DNA of 64,000 nt from Pseudomonadota bacterium (GCA_029778535.1 JAKOQB010000229.1:1-64000); one strand, 5' to 3'; shown: positions 8,521 to 21,111, counted from the first letter of the stretch. Program-made: numbers and translations. The notes: generated by a model not told the origin, from the letters alone.

Positions 8521-10276
8521 TCGCAAGCTGGCGCCGAACGAACGCGTAAGCATCCGCCAGGGGCACGGCAACGGGCTGCAGCGTGCGCCGCGCGACATAT
8601 TCGATTTCGCCGTTCTTGAGGCCACGCTCGCCCACGGTCAAGCGGTGCGGCACGCCGATCAGCTCCCAGTCGGCGAACATCGCACCGGGACGCTCGCCGC
8701 GATCGTCGAGGATCACGTCCACGCCGGCGGCGGCCAGTTCTGCGGAGAGTTTGTCCGCGACCTGCCGCACCTGCTCCGATTGCCGGTAGTTGACCGGGCA
8801 GATGACGACCTCGAACGGCGCGATCGCGTCCGGCCAGATGATGCCCTTGGCATCGTGGTTCTGCTCGATCGCCGCGCCGAGCAGGCGCGTAACGCCGATG
8901 CCGTAGCAGCCCATCCGCATCAATGCCGGCGCGCCGCTCTCGTCGGTGAACGTGAGCTTCATCGCCTCCGGGTACGGCAGGCCGGCGAACACGTGGCCGA
9001 CTTCGATGCCGCGCTGGATTGCAAGCACGCCCTTGCCGTCCGGTGACGGGTCGCCGGCGACGACGTTGCGCAGGTCGGCGACGATCGGCTCCGGCAGGTC
9101 GCGCCCCCAGTTGACGCCGGTGAGGTGGTAGTCCTCCTCGTTGGCGCCGCACACGAAGTCGCTCATGTTGGCGACCGTTCGGTCGGCGACGACGGCGACC
9201 GGCTTGTGTGTCTTGATCGGCCCGAGGTAGCCGGGGCGGCAGCCGAATGCGCCGCGGATCTCGGCCTCCGTCGCGAAGCGGAAGCCGTCTCTGAGGCCCG
9301 GCACCTTGCTGGCCTTGATCTCGTTCAGCTCGTGATCGCCGCGAACCAATAGCAGCCAGAGTTTCACGTCGACCGGCTCGCCCTTGGCGTTCTTCTCGTC
9401 GACCGCGAGTACGATCGACTTGACCGTGCGCGTCAGCGGCATCCCGAGCAGCACGGCGACGTCCTCGCACTTCTCCTTGCCCGGCGTCGGTGTCTTCTTC
9501 AGCGGCTCCGCCGGCGGGGCGCGGTGCGCAATCAGCGGCAGCGCCTCGGCCAGCTCGATGTTGGCCGCGTAGTCCGACGTGGGGCAATAGGCTATCGCGT
9601 CCTCGCCGGTGTCGGCGATCACCTGGAATTCATGGCTCGCCTTGCCGCCGATGTTGCCGGTGTCCGCGGCGACCGCGCGGAATTCGAGGCCCATGCGGGA
9701 GAAGATGCGGCAGTAGGCGTCGTACATCGCCTGATAGCTCCTCATCGCGCCGGCCTCGTCGCGGTCGAACGAGTACGCATCCTTCATCGTGAACTCGCGG
9801 CCGCGCATCACGCCGAAGCGCGGCCGGCGCTCATCGCGAAACTTGGTCTGGATGTGATAGAAGTTGACCGGCAGCTGCTTGTAGCTGCGGATCGACTCGC
9901 GCACGATGTCGGCGATCACCTCCTCCGACGTCGGCTGCACGATGAAGTCGCGCTGGTGCCGGTCCTTCAGCCGCAGCAGCTCGGGGCCCATCTTGTACCA
10001 GCGGCCCGATTCCATCCACAGCTCGGCCGGCTGCACCACCGGCATCAGCAATTCGATCGCCCCGGCGCGGTTCATCTCCTCGCGGATGATGGTTTCGATG
10101 CGGCGAATCGACCGCAGCCCGAGCGGCAGGTAGCTGTAGATGCCGGCCGCCAGCTTCCGGATCATGCCGGCGCGCACCATCAGCTGATGGCTGACGACCT
10201 CGGCGTCGGCCGGGGCTTCCTTGAGGGTCGAGATGAAGTAGGCGGAGGCGCGCATCGCGTCGAGGGTGGCCGTCAA
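8507..10276 (-). CDS. proS: Prolyl-tRNA synthetase
   Basis: Class II aminoacyl-tRNA synthetase that charges tRNA-Pro. The 589 residues have the bacterial ProS layout: the catalytic core with motif 1 and motif 2 ([37 protein letters not shown]), a YbaK-like editing insertion (about 230-390) that hydrolyses mischarged Ala-tRNA, motif 3 ([13 protein letters not shown]) and an anticodon-binding domain (about 480-580). A tRNA-Pro gene lies 4.8 kb away, probably by coincidence. The start ATG faces rppH divergently. Confidence 0.97.
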   Translation of the reverse strand: MTATLDAMRASAYFISTLKEAPADAEVVSHQLMVRAGMIRKLAAGIYSYLPLGLRSIRRIETIIREEMNRAGAIELLMPVVQPAELWMESGRWYKMGPELLRLKDRHQRDFIVQPTSEEVIADIVRESIRSYKQLPVNFYHIQTKFRDERRPRFGVMRGREFTMKDAYSFDRDEAGAMRSYQAMYDAYCRIFSRMGLEFRAVAADTGNIGGKASHEFQVIADTGEDAIAYCPTSDYAANIELAEALPLIAHRAPPAEPLKKTPTPGKEKCEDVAVLLGMPLTRTVKSIVLAVDEKNAKGEPVDVKLWLLLVRGDHELNEIKASKVPGLRDGFRFATEAEIRGAFGCRPGYLGPIKTHKPVAVVADRTVANMSDFVCGANEEDYHLTGVNWGRDLPEPIVADLRNVVAGDPSPDGKGVLAIQRGIEVGHVFAGLPYPEAMKLTFTDESGAPALMRMGCYGIGVTRLLGAAIEQNHDAKGIIWPDAIAPFEVVICPVNYRQSEQVRQVADKLSAELAAAGVDVILDDRGERPGAMFADWELIGVPHRLTVGERGLKNGEIEYVARRTLQPVAVPLADAYAFVRRQLASARA

Positions 10277-10291
10277 TCGGCCAAAACTCTG

Positions 10292-10321
10292 TGACCGCGA
10301 TGTGAAACGCGGTCCTATAAT
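10292..10321 (+). promoter_or_regulatory. Predicted sigma-70 promoter of rppH
   Basis: A perfect -10 hexamer TATAAT (10316-10321) lies 18 bp after TGACCG (10292-10297), a partial -35. The rppH start codon is 32 bp downstream of the -10. A 7-bp inverted repeat, GACCGCG (10293-10299) and CGCGGTC (10308-10314), lies between the two hexamers and could be an operator. Confidence 0.6.
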
Positions 10322-10353
10322 CGGCCGCAGATGATAAAGCTTCAGGTGTTGGC

Positions 10354-10932
10354 ATGCTGGACAAAGACGGCTATCGCCCGAATGTCGGCATCATCCTGCT
10401 CAACCAACGGAACGAGGTCTTCTGGGGCAAGCGCGTACGGCAGCATTCATGGCAGTTCCCGCAGGGCGGGATCAAGCACGGCGAGTCTCCCGAGCAAGCG
10501 ATGTTCCGCGAGCTATACGAGGAGATCGGGCTCAAGCCCGAGCACGTTAAGATCGTCGCCCGAACGCGCGAATGGCTGCGGTACGACGTTCCTGAGCAGT
10601 GGGTGCGGCGCGAACTGCGCGGCAATTACCGCGGACAGAAGCAGATCTGGTTCCTGCTGCGGATGATGGCGCGCGACTGCGACGTATCGCTGCGCCGGTC
10701 GGAGAAGCCGGAGTTCGACGCCTGGCGCTGGCAGGACTACTGGATCCCGCTCGACGCGGTGATCGAGTTCAAGCGCGATGTGTATCAGCAGGCACTGGCG
10801 GAACTGGCGCGCTTCGTGTTCCGGCCCGGCCGGCGCGGCTTCGCCCCGGTGCGCCGGCGTGACGAGCGCGCGGACGCGGGGTCGCCGGAGATCGTCGCAA
10901 CGCCCGACAGTCCGCTCACCGGACCGGGCTGA
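10354..10932 (+). CDS. rppH: RNA pyrophosphohydrolase RppH (NudH)
   Basis: Nudix hydrolase that converts 5'-triphosphate mRNA ends to monophosphate and so starts RNase E decay. The Nudix box [20 protein letters not shown] fits GX5EX7REUXEEXGU, and the RppH signatures [23 protein letters not shown] and [11 protein letters not shown] are present. The protein is 192 residues; the last 40 (from RPGRRGF) are low-complexity and variable in the family. It is transcribed alone from its own promoter and converges with proB six bases downstream. Confidence 0.95.
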   Translation: MLDKDGYRPNVGIILLNQRNEVFWGKRVRQHSWQFPQGGIKHGESPEQAMFRELYEEIGLKPEHVKIVARTREWLRYDVPEQWVRRELRGNYRGQKQIWFLLRMMARDCDVSLRRSEKPEFDAWRWQDYWIPLDAVIEFKRDVYQQALAELARFVFRPGRRGFAPVRRRDERADAGSPEIVATPDSPLTGPG

Positions 10933-10938
10933 CCGCCG

Positions 10939-13785
<2,847 letters not shown>

Positions 13786-13852
13786 GGCTTCTGCTCCTGC
13801 CACTTGCCGCAGCACTCCGGCAAAGTTGGCAATCGATTCGGGAAAGCCGCGC

Positions 13853-13882
13853 ATTTTCTCACGTCGCCCGCGGCAAGGTCAA
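13853..13882 (-). promoter_or_regulatory. Predicted promoter of rplU-rpmA
   Basis: On the minus strand TTGACC (13877-13882) is followed after 18 bp by GAAAAT (13853-13858). The spacing and the good -35 fit a sigma-70 promoter placed 68 bp upstream of the rplU ATG. The -10 matches only four of six bases. Confidence 0.5.
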
Positions 13883-13943
13883 ACCGGCCAAGCTGGCGGA
13901 AACCGGGACGGACTGCATCGGCGGGTGTGGTTGGGTGTCTCCC

Positions 13944-13949
13944 TATAAT
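13944..13949 (+). promoter_or_regulatory. Predicted -10 element of the polyprenyl synthase gene
   Basis: A perfect TATAAT, with no clear -35 at 16-18 bp upstream. Transcription from it would begin near 13956, which rules out in-frame ATG codons at or before the hexamer as the start of the downstream gene. Confidence 0.5.
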
Positions 13950-13980
13950 GCGGCACATACCCAGACACAGGTTGCGCCCC

Positions 13981-14988
13981 TTGTCCGAGTTGCAAACCCT
14001 GACTGAATCGCAGTCGTCCGTCGACGGACTGGCGCGCGTACTCGCCCCCATCGGCGACGACATGCGCGCGGTCGACGGCTTGATTCGCGAGCGGCTCGGG
14101 TCGGACGTCGCGCTGATCGGCACGATCGCCGACTACCTCATCGGCGCCGGCGGCAAGCGGCTGCGCCCTGCGGTCCACCTGCTGGTAGCGCGCGCGCTGG
14201 GCTACCGCGGGACCGCGCACGTCGTGCTCGCCGCGGTCATCGAGTTCATTCACACGGCGACGCTGCTGCACGACGATGTGGTCGACGAATCCGACCTGCG
14301 CCGCGGGCGCCAGACGTCGAACGCGCTGTTCGGCAATGCGGCCAGCGTTCTGGTCGGCGATTTCCTGTATTCGCGCTCGTTTCAGATGATGGTCGATGTA
14401 GGCCAGATGCGGGTAATGCGCATCCTGGCCGACGCCACCAACCGCATTGCCGAAGGCGAAGTCCTGCAGTTGATGAACATCCACGACCCTTCGGTGGATG
14501 AAGCCCGGTACCTGCGCGTCGTGGAGCGCAAGACAGCCACGCTGTTCGAGGCCGCCTCTCGCATCGGCGCCGTCCTCGCCGGCGCCGCGCCTGATATGGA
14601 GGAACACGCGGCCCAGTACGGTGCGAGCCTGGGAACCGCGTTTCAGATGATCGACGACCTGCTCGACTATTCGGGCAACATCAGCGAGATCGGCAAGCGA
14701 CTCGGTGACGATCTGCGCGAAGGGAAGGTCACGCTGCCGCTGATCCATGCATTGCGGCTGGCTGCGCCGCGCGAGCGCGAGAAGATCGAGTACGCGATCC
14801 GCAACGGCGGCGGCGACTTCGATCAGATCGTGACGATCGTGCGCGGCAACGGGTCGCTCGACTACGTGCGCGAACGCGCGCTCTCCGAGTCGTCCGCGGC
14901 CGAGGCGGCGCTCTCGGCGTTCCCCGACTCGGAGTATCGGGAGTCTTTGCTAGAATTGAACGCGTTTGCGATGCGCCGCAATCGCTGA
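13981..14988 (+). CDS. ispB: Polyprenyl diphosphate synthase (octaprenyl type)
   Basis: Trans-prenyltransferase that extends farnesyl diphosphate with isopentenyl units to make the quinone side chain. The two aspartate-rich motifs are present: LLHDDVVDESDLRRG and MIDDLLDYSG, with GGKRLRPAVHLL and GDFLYSRSFQMM between. A start at the TTG of LSELQTLTES gives 335 residues, near the family norm. The frame is open to 13690, but that extension overlaps rplU on the other strand and precedes the -10 element. A TTG at 13972 is an alternative start. Position beside rplU is typical for ispB. Confidence 0.92.
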   Translation: MSELQTLTESQSSVDGLARVLAPIGDDMRAVDGLIRERLGSDVALIGTIADYLIGAGGKRLRPAVHLLVARALGYRGTAHVVLAAVIEFIHTATLLHDDVVDESDLRRGRQTSNALFGNAASVLVGDFLYSRSFQMMVDVGQMRVMRILADATNRIAEGEVLQLMNIHDPSVDEARYLRVVERKTATLFEAASRIGAVLAGAAPDMEEHAAQYGASLGTAFQMIDDLLDYSGNISEIGKRLGDDLREGKVTLPLIHALRLAAPREREKIEYAIRNGGGDFDQIVTIVRGNGSLDYVRERALSESSAAEAALSAFPDSEYRESLLELNAFAMRRNR

Positions 14989-15037
14989 TTCCGGCGCCGC
15001 AACGCTGTTCGGTCGCCGCGCGGCGCTGGACTGGCGT

Positions 15038-15114
15038 CGGGGTGTAGCTCAGCCTGGTAGAGTACTGCGTTCGGGACGCAGGAGTCGGAGGTTCAAATCC
15101 TCTCACCCCGACCA
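15038..15114 (+). tRNA. tRNA-Pro(CGG)
   Basis: A 77-nt tRNA with encoded CCA. The acceptor stem CGGGGTG pairs with CACCCCG, the D arm GCTCAGCCTGGTAGAGT, the anticodon stem CTGCG/CGCAG with loop TTCGGGA (anticodon CGG at 15072-15074), and the T arm with GTTCAAATC are all intact. It lies between ispB and the CorC-like gene. Confidence 0.97.
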
Positions 15115-15159
15115 TCGACCCAATTGCACTGCACGGCACTGTCCTTCAGGAACTGACGC

Positions 15160-16431
15160 TTGGACAGCATCCCGTTGTGGGCGCAGATCGGCGTACTGGT
15201 CCTGCTCCTGCTGGCGTCGGCATTCTTTTCAATCGCCGAAACATCGATGATGGCTAGCAGCCGTCTGCGGCTGCGCCATCTTGCCAAGAAGGGCAGCCGC
15301 GCGGCGCGCCTGACTCAGAGCCTGCTCGATCGCACCGATCGGCTTCTCGGCGCCGTTCTGCTCGGCAATAACCTGTTGAACGCCGCGGCCACCGCGATCG
15401 TCACGGCGATCTCGATCAGTTACTTCGGACACAACGAGTGGGCGCTCCTCGCCGCGACCCTCGTCATTGCCTTTCTGATCCTCGTCTTCTCTGAAATAAC
15501 ACCGAAGGTAATCGGCGCGACGTACCCCGAGCGGATCGCCCTTCCGTCGAGCTTCGTACTGCGCGCAGTGCTGTGGTTGTCGACGCCCGCGGTCTGGTTC
15601 GTGAACCTTTTCGTGCGCGGACTGTTGCGGCTCTTGCGCATCCCCTACGGCCCGCAAACGGGCGATCAGCAGCGGCTGACCGCCGAGGAGTTGCGCACGG
15701 CAGTGCTGGAAAGCGCAAGCTTCATTCCCGGCAAGCACCGCAGCATCCTGCTGAACCTGTTCGATCTCGAGCAGGTGACGGTCGACGATCTGATGACGCC
15801 GCGGGCACGCATGGAGGTGCTCGACGTGTCGCATCCGGTCGCGTCGATCCGCCAGCAGTTGGCGACCTGCTACCACAACAAGCTGCCGGTGGTCGACGGT
15901 GACACGAGCCGCGTGATCGGCGTGCTGCACGTGCGCAAGTTGCTGCCATTGCTCGACGCGGAGTCGCTTTCACACGAAAGCATCCGCCAGATCCTGGTGC
16001 GGCCCTACTATGTGCCGTGCGGTACGCCGATACTGCAGCAATTGCAGATGTTTCAGGACAACCAGCAACGGCTCGGACTGGTGGTGGACGAATACGGCGA
16101 AGTGCAGGGTCTGGTCACACTGGAAGACATCGTCGAGGAAATCGTCGGCGAGTTCACCACCCAGGCGCCCGGGCTGGGCACGCGCGGACTGCGCTGGGAC
16201 GACCACGGGTATGCGGTGGTCGACGGCAGCACGCCATTGCGCGAACTCAATCGCCGGCTGTCGCTGCGTCTTCCGCTCGCCGGACCCAAGACGGTGAACG
16301 GCTTGATCCTCGAAGAGCTGCAGGAAATTCCCAGCGGTCCCTGCTGCATTCGCTACGAACGGTGCATCGTCGAGGTCATCCAGATTCATGACCAGTCGGT
16401 CCGCAGCGTGCGCCTGATCCGCACTGCATGA
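15160..16431 (+). CDS. CorC/HlyC-family membrane protein (DUF21-CBS-CorC_HlyC)
   Basis: Membrane protein of 423 residues of the CNNM/CorC/HlyC family, linked in other bacteria to magnesium and cobalt handling. It has an N-terminal DUF21 membrane domain of about four segments ([69 protein letters not shown]), two CBS domains (about 200-325; LMTPRARM, LGLVVDEYGEVQGLVTLEDIVEEIVGE) and a C-terminal CorC_HlyC domain (about 335-420). The start is TTG (DSIPLWAQIG). Toxicity implied by the name hemolysin is not supported. The real substrate is unknown. Confidence 0.88.
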   Translation: MDSIPLWAQIGVLVLLLLASAFFSIAETSMMASSRLRLRHLAKKGSRAARLTQSLLDRTDRLLGAVLLGNNLLNAAATAIVTAISISYFGHNEWALLAATLVIAFLILVFSEITPKVIGATYPERIALPSSFVLRAVLWLSTPAVWFVNLFVRGLLRLLRIPYGPQTGDQQRLTAEELRTAVLESASFIPGKHRSILLNLFDLEQVTVDDLMTPRARMEVLDVSHPVASIRQQLATCYHNKLPVVDGDTSRVIGVLHVRKLLPLLDAESLSHESIRQILVRPYYVPCGTPILQQLQMFQDNQQRLGLVVDEYGEVQGLVTLEDIVEEIVGEFTTQAPGLGTRGLRWDDHGYAVVDGSTPLRELNRRLSLRLPLAGPKTVNGLILEELQEIPSGPCCIRYERCIVEVIQIHDQSVRSVRLIRTA

Positions 16432-16589
16432 CGAGCCGTCATCCGATCGACCGGTGGCGCGAGAACGCCTGCCGCTAATACATCGGTTTGCTTTACAAAT
16501 CGGGGGCTTGTGGGCAGTATTCTCAGCCTCGACTCGAAGTTTGCGCGACGCGCGATTCGAGCCAAGCGCGACCTTTCCTCAATATTCAG

Positions 16590-18332
16590 ATGTCGGCTGT
16601 CAGTCAAAGCACCGCGATGGCCGCGTCATCCCTGACCGGGCTGGCGCGGGCGCTCGTGCAACAGGGCAGGCTGCGCCCGGACCGCGCCGAGACGCTCGCG
16701 CGCAAGGCGGTGCAGGGCAACGTGCCGTTCATCGACGAACTGGTCGGCGCGAGCGACACCACCGGGTTGTCGGCCGCGCAGATCGCCCGCTTTGCCGCCG
16801 ATACGTTCGGACATCCGCTGCTCGACATCTCGGCGTTCGACGCCGACCAGATGCCCCGCGACATCATCGATCGCAAACTGGTCGGGACGCTGCGCGTGCT
16901 CGCGCTGCGCAAGCGCGGCAACCGGCTCGCGGTGGCAGTATCCGATCCGACCAACTTCCAGGCGCTGGACCAGGTCAAGTTCCAGACCCAGCTCGTGCTC
17001 GACGTCGTCGTCGTCGAACACGACAAATTGCTGCGGCTGATCGAATCATCGAGCCAGTCGGTCGCGCAGTCGCTGGAGAAGCTGGTCGACGACGAGGTCA
17101 ACTTTGACGACCTGCTTTCCGACGCGCCCGATACCACGCAGGAGGAGGCCAGCACCGCCGAGGTCGACGATGCCCCGGTGGTGCGCTTCCTGCAGAAGGT
17201 GCTGCTAGACGCGATCACCGACGGCGCATCCGACCTGCACTTCGAGCCGTACGAGAAGTTCTACCGCATCCGCATGCGCGTGGACGGCATTCTGCGCGAG
17301 ATTGCGCAACCGCCGCTCGCCATCAAGGAGCGGCTTGTCACCCGAATCAAGGTCATCTCCAAGCTCGACATCTCGGAGAAGCGCGTGCCGCAGGACGGCC
17401 GCATGAAGCTTGCGCTGACCGGACAGCGGGCCATCGACTTCCGGGTCAGCACGCTGCCGACGCTGTATGGCGAGAAGGTCGTGATGCGTATCCTCGACCC
17501 GTCGCAGGCCAAGCTCGGCATCGACGCGCTCGGGTACGAACCGGAACAGAAGCAACTGCTGGTCGACGCAATCCAGCGTCCCTACGGCATGGTGCTGGTT
17601 ACGGGCCCGACCGGCAGCGGCAAGACTGTTTCGCTCTACACCTGCCTGAATCTCCTCAATCAGCCCGGCGTCAACATTTCCACCGCGGAGGATCCCGCCG
17701 AGATCCAGCTGGCCGGCATCAACCAGGTGAACGTGAACGAAAAGGCCGGGCTGACGTTTGCGAACTCGATGCGCGCATTTCTGCGCCAGGACCCGGACGT
17801 GATCATGGTCGGCGAGATTCGCGACCTCGAGACCGCGGACATCGCGGTGAAAGCGGCGCAGACGGGTCACATGGTGATGTCGACGCTGCACACCAATGAC
17901 GCGCCGTCGACGCTGACCCGCCTGTCCAACATGGGAGTGGCCGCGTTCAACATCGCCTCCTCGGTGATACTGATTACCGCGCAGCGGCTGGCGCGCCGGC
18001 TATGCACGTGCAAGCAGCCGACCGAGATCTCGAAAGAGGCGCTGCTGGGCGCCGGATTCGACGCCGCCGACCTCGACGGCAGCTGGGTTCCCTACAAGCC
18101 GGTCGGCTGCGAGCGCTGCAAGGGCTCGGGCTACAAGGGCCGCACCGGCATCTACGAAGTGATGCCGATCTCCGAGGAGATCCAGCGCCTGATCCTGAAG
18201 AGCGCGAGCTCGGTGGAGATCGCGGCGCAGGCCAAGCGCGAGGGCGTGAAGAACCTGCGGCAGTCCGGCCTGCTGAAAGTCAAGCAGGGCATCACGTCGG
18301 TGGATGAAGTACTGGGCTGCACCAACGACTGA
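16590..18332 (+). CDS. pilB: Type IV pilus assembly ATPase PilB
   Basis: Hexameric cytoplasmic ATPase that drives pilus extension. The 580 residues have an N-terminal MshEN-type region (about 20-160), then the GspE/PilB core: DGASDLHFEPYE, Walker A TGPTGSGKTVSLY, the Asp box, Walker B (QDPDVIMVGEIRDLETADIA) and the His box (GHMVMSTLHTNDA). A CXXC pair in VGCERCKGSGYKGRTGIYE with an upstream RLCTCKQP forms the usual zinc-binding loop. The frame is open 34 codons further, but the ATG at 16590 starts a typical PilB. It is first in pilB-pilC-pilD. Confidence 0.96.
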   Translation: MSAVSQSTAMAASSLTGLARALVQQGRLRPDRAETLARKAVQGNVPFIDELVGASDTTGLSAAQIARFAADTFGHPLLDISAFDADQMPRDIIDRKLVGTLRVLALRKRGNRLAVAVSDPTNFQALDQVKFQTQLVLDVVVVEHDKLLRLIESSSQSVAQSLEKLVDDEVNFDDLLSDAPDTTQEEASTAEVDDAPVVRFLQKVLLDAITDGASDLHFEPYEKFYRIRMRVDGILREIAQPPLAIKERLVTRIKVISKLDISEKRVPQDGRMKLALTGQRAIDFRVSTLPTLYGEKVVMRILDPSQAKLGIDALGYEPEQKQLLVDAIQRPYGMVLVTGPTGSGKTVSLYTCLNLLNQPGVNISTAEDPAEIQLAGINQVNVNEKAGLTFANSMRAFLRQDPDVIMVGEIRDLETADIAVKAAQTGHMVMSTLHTNDAPSTLTRLSNMGVAAFNIASSVILITAQRLARRLCTCKQPTEISKEALLGAGFDAADLDGSWVPYKPVGCERCKGSGYKGRTGIYEVMPISEEIQRLILKSASSVEIAAQAKREGVKNLRQSGLLKVKQGITSVDEVLGCTND

Positions 18333-18355
18333 ACGAACGCGGAGCACACAAGCAC

Positions 18356-19585
18356 ATGGCAACTGGCGCCCTGACCCGACCCCGAGCGCCCGCGCGCGAG
18401 ACGCTGTTCACCTGGGAGGGTCGCGACAAGAACGGCAAGATCGTGCGCGGCGAAATGCGCGCCGGCGGCGAATCCGTCGTCGCCGCCTCCCTGCGTCGCC
18501 GCGGCGTGCTGGCGACGAAGATCAAGAAGCAGACCTTTTCGCGCGGGCGCAAGATCACCGACAAGGATCTGGCCATTTTCACGCGCCAGTTGTCGACCAT
18601 GCTGCGCGCCGGCGTGCCGCTGATGCAGTGCTTCGACATCGTCGCGCGCGGGCACGGCAATCCTTCGATGGCGCGGCTGCTGAACGACATTCGCGCCGAT
18701 GTCGAGACCGGCACCAGTTTGAACCAGGCCTTCCGCAAGTACCCGCTGTACTTCGATCCGCTGTTCTGCAACCTGGTCGCCGCGGGCGAACAGGCCGGTA
18801 TTCTCGAAACGCTGCTCGACCGCCTGGCCACGTACAAGGAGAAGACGCTGGCGCTGAAGGGCAAGATCAAGAAGGCGATGTTCTATCCGGTGATGATCAT
18901 CCTGGTGGCGATCCTGATCACCGCGATCATCATGTATTTCGTGATCCCGAGCTTCAAACAGGTGTTCACCAGCTTCGGCGCGGATCTGCCGGCACCGACG
19001 CTGCTCGTGATCGCGATGTCCGATTTCGTGGTCGGATACTGGTATGTGCTTCTGGCCGCGCTGATCGGCATTCCCTATTTCGTGTTCCAGGCCTGGAAAC
19101 GCTCGCCCAATTTCCAGATCCTGGTCGATCGCCTGATGCTGAAGCCGCCGGTGTTCGGCGAGTTGCTGCAGAAGTCCTCGATCGCGCGCTGGTGCCGCAC
19201 GCTGTCGACGACGTTCGCCGCCGGCGTTCCGCTGGTCGAGGCGCTCGATTCGGTCGGCCCCGCATCGGGCAACGCCGTCTATCGCGAAGCCACCAAGCAG
19301 ATCCAGAACGAAGTCAACATCGGCACCAGCCTGGCGCAGGCGATGCAGAACTCCGCCGTCTTTCCCAGCATGGCGGTGCAGATGACGTCGATCGGCGAGG
19401 AATCGGGCTCCCTCGATTCGATGCTGTCGAAGGTGGCGGACTATTACGAACGCGAAGTCGACGAAATGGTCGACGCGATCTCCAGCCTGATCGAGCCGAT
19501 GATCATGGTCGTACTCGGCGTCCTGGTCGGCGGCATCGTGATCGCGATCTACCTGCCGATCTTCAAGCTCGGCCAGGTGATCTGA
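18356..19585 (+). CDS. pilC: Type IV pilus inner-membrane platform protein PilC
   Basis: Inner-membrane platform that couples the PilB and PilT motors to pilin polymerisation. The 409 residues show the tandem T2SF domains (about 75-200 and 280-400), each with the pattern FTRQLSTMLRAGVPL and WCRTLSTTFAAGVPL, GTSLNQAF and GTSLAQAMQ, and three membrane segments including VMIILVAILITAIIMYFVI and PMIMVVLGVLVGGIVIAIYLPIF. It lies 23 bp after pilB. Confidence 0.97.
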   Translation: MATGALTRPRAPARETLFTWEGRDKNGKIVRGEMRAGGESVVAASLRRRGVLATKIKKQTFSRGRKITDKDLAIFTRQLSTMLRAGVPLMQCFDIVARGHGNPSMARLLNDIRADVETGTSLNQAFRKYPLYFDPLFCNLVAAGEQAGILETLLDRLATYKEKTLALKGKIKKAMFYPVMIILVAILITAIIMYFVIPSFKQVFTSFGADLPAPTLLVIAMSDFVVGYWYVLLAALIGIPYFVFQAWKRSPNFQILVDRLMLKPPVFGELLQKSSIARWCRTLSTTFAAGVPLVEALDSVGPASGNAVYREATKQIQNEVNIGTSLAQAMQNSAVFPSMAVQMTSIGEESGSLDSMLSKVADYYEREVDEMVDAISSLIEPMIMVVLGVLVGGIVIAIYLPIFKLGQVI

Positions 19586-19600
19586 CCGTACTTCCCGGGG

Positions 19601-19623
19601 CCGGAAGCGCGCCGCGCTTCCGG
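19601..19623 (+). repeat. GC-rich hairpin in the pilC-pilD gap
   Basis: CCGGAAGCGC (19601-19610) pairs perfectly with GCGCTTCCGG (19614-19623) around a three-base loop. There is no T run, so it is not a standard terminator. It ends eight bases before the pilD GTG and could affect pilD translation or mRNA stability. Confidence 0.6.
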
Positions 19624-19631
19624 CGCTCCAC

Positions 19632-20468
19632 GTGTCGCCCGACCAGCTCTTCGTTCTTGCCGCGCTGCTTATCGGGCTGGCGGTCGGCTCGTTCCTGAAC
19701 GTCGTGATCCACCGTCTGCCGCGCATGATGGAAGCGGACTGGCGCGCGCAGTGCGAGGAACTCGACGGCAAGGCATCGGACGGCAACCGTCCCTACAACC
19801 TGTTCGTGCCGGCCTCGCACTGCCCGGCCTGCAGGACGCCGCTGCGCATCCGTGACAACCTGCCGCTGATTTCGTACCTGCGCCTCGGCGGCAAGTGCGC
19901 CGCCTGCGGCGCGCGCATTTCGCCGCGCTATCCGATCGTCGAAGCGCTGACCGCCGTGCTGTCGACGTGGATCGCGTTTCACTTCGGCCTCGGCGCCCAG
20001 GGCCTGCTCGCGCTGGTGTTCGTGTGGGCGCTGATCGCACTGACGTTCATCGACGCCGACACGACGCTGCTGCCGGACAGCGTGACGCTGCCGCTGCTGT
20101 GGCTCGGGCTGCTGGCCAACACCGTAGGCACCTTCGCGCCGCTGCGCGACGCGGTGATCGGCGCCGTCGCGGGCTACCTGATCCTGTGGTCGATCTACTG
20201 GCTGTTCAAACTGCTGACCGGCAAGGAAGGCATGGGCTACGGCGACTTCAAGCTGCTCGCTGCGCTCGGCGCCTGGTTCGGCTGGAAGATGCTGCTGCCG
20301 ATCATCCTGCTGTCGTCGGTGGTCGGCGCGGTCGTCGGCATCGTGCTGATGATCCTCGCGCGGCGCGGCAAGGACATTCCGATTCCCTTCGGTCCGTATC
20401 TGGCCGCGGCCGGTTTCATCGCGCTGCTCTATGGCCACGAACTCGTCGTCCGCTTCGTCCCGGTCTGA
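19632..20468 (+). CDS. pilD: Prepilin peptidase / N-methyltransferase PilD
   Basis: Bifunctional membrane aspartyl protease that cleaves prepilin leaders and methylates the new N terminus. The 278 residues include the cytoplasmic zinc-binding loop with two CXXC pairs (HCPACRTPL and KCAACGARI), and the two catalytic aspartates in LTFIDADTTLLPD and GMGYGDFKLLAALGAW. About eight hydrophobic segments are present. The start is GTG. The 3' end overlaps coaE by 38 bases. Confidence 0.97.
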   Translation: MSPDQLFVLAALLIGLAVGSFLNVVIHRLPRMMEADWRAQCEELDGKASDGNRPYNLFVPASHCPACRTPLRIRDNLPLISYLRLGGKCAACGARISPRYPIVEALTAVLSTWIAFHFGLGAQGLLALVFVWALIALTFIDADTTLLPDSVTLPLLWLGLLANTVGTFAPLRDAVIGAVAGYLILWSIYWLFKLLTGKEGMGYGDFKLLAALGAWFGWKMLLPIILLSSVVGAVVGIVLMILARRGKDIPIPFGPYLAAAGFIALLYGHELVVRFVPV

Positions 20469-21111
20469 CGCGCGCCCGCATCGGCTGCGCGTGGGCCTGA
20501 CCGGCGGCATCGGCAGTGGCAAGTCGCTGGTCGCCGCCGAGCTCGCGCAACTCGGCGCCCACGTGATCGACACCGACGCGATCGCGCACGCGCTGACCGC
20601 CCCCGGCGGCGGCGCGATCGACGCGATTCGCGCCCGCTTCGGAGCGGAATTCATCGATCGCAGCGGCGCGCTCGAGCGCGCGCGGATGCGCGAGTTCGTG
20701 TTTCGCGACGCCTCGGCTCGCAAGGCGCTCGAGCAGATCCTGCATCCGCTGATCGGCGCGGACGCCGAGGCGAGCGCAGCGGCCGCGCCGGCGAGCGCGC
20801 CCTATCTGGTGTTCGTGATTCCGCTGCTGATCGAATCCGGCTCGTGGCGCGCGCGCGTCGAGCGCGTGCTGGTGGTCGACTGCGCGCTCGACACCCAGGT
20901 GGCGCGGGTCATGTGCCGCAGCGGGCTCGACGAGCGGGCGGCGCGCGCGATCATCGCCAGTCAGGCGACGCGCGCCGCGCGCCTGGACGCCGCCGACGAC
21001 GTGCTGGTCAACGAGGACACGCCCGCGAATGCGCGCTTGCGCGCGGCGCGGCTGCACGCACTCTACGTCGCGCTGCACCCGCGCGGCGGCGGGGCGCGCG
21101 CGACGCTGTGA
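20431..21111 (+). CDS. coaE: Dephospho-CoA kinase
   Basis: Last enzyme of coenzyme A synthesis, phosphorylating the 3'-OH of dephospho-CoA. The P loop GLTGGIGSGKS is followed by HVIDTDAIAHAL, the lid region and PLLIESG...VVDC. The ATG at 20431 gives 226 residues and a 20-residue lead before the P loop that overlaps pilD; a GTG at 20491 directly before GLTGG would give the commoner short terminus. The pilD-coaE-zapD-yacG order is standard in beta- and gammaproteobacteria. Confidence 0.94.
   Translation: MATNSSSASSRSDARPHRLRVGLTGGIGSGKSLVAAELAQLGAHVIDTDAIAHALTAPGGGAIDAIRARFGAEFIDRSGALERARMREFVFRDASARKALEQILHPLIGADAEASAAAAPASAPYLVFVIPLLIESGSWRARVERVLVVDCALDTQVARVMCRSGLDERAARAIIASQATRAARLDAADDVLVNEDTPANARLRAARLHALYVALHPRGGGARATL

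Noticed and set aside
16432-16589. Sigma-54 promoter before pilB
   Set aside because: No TGGCAC-N5-TTGC match is present. A TTTACA and TATTCT pair exists but is 20 bp apart, too far for a confident sigma-70 call.
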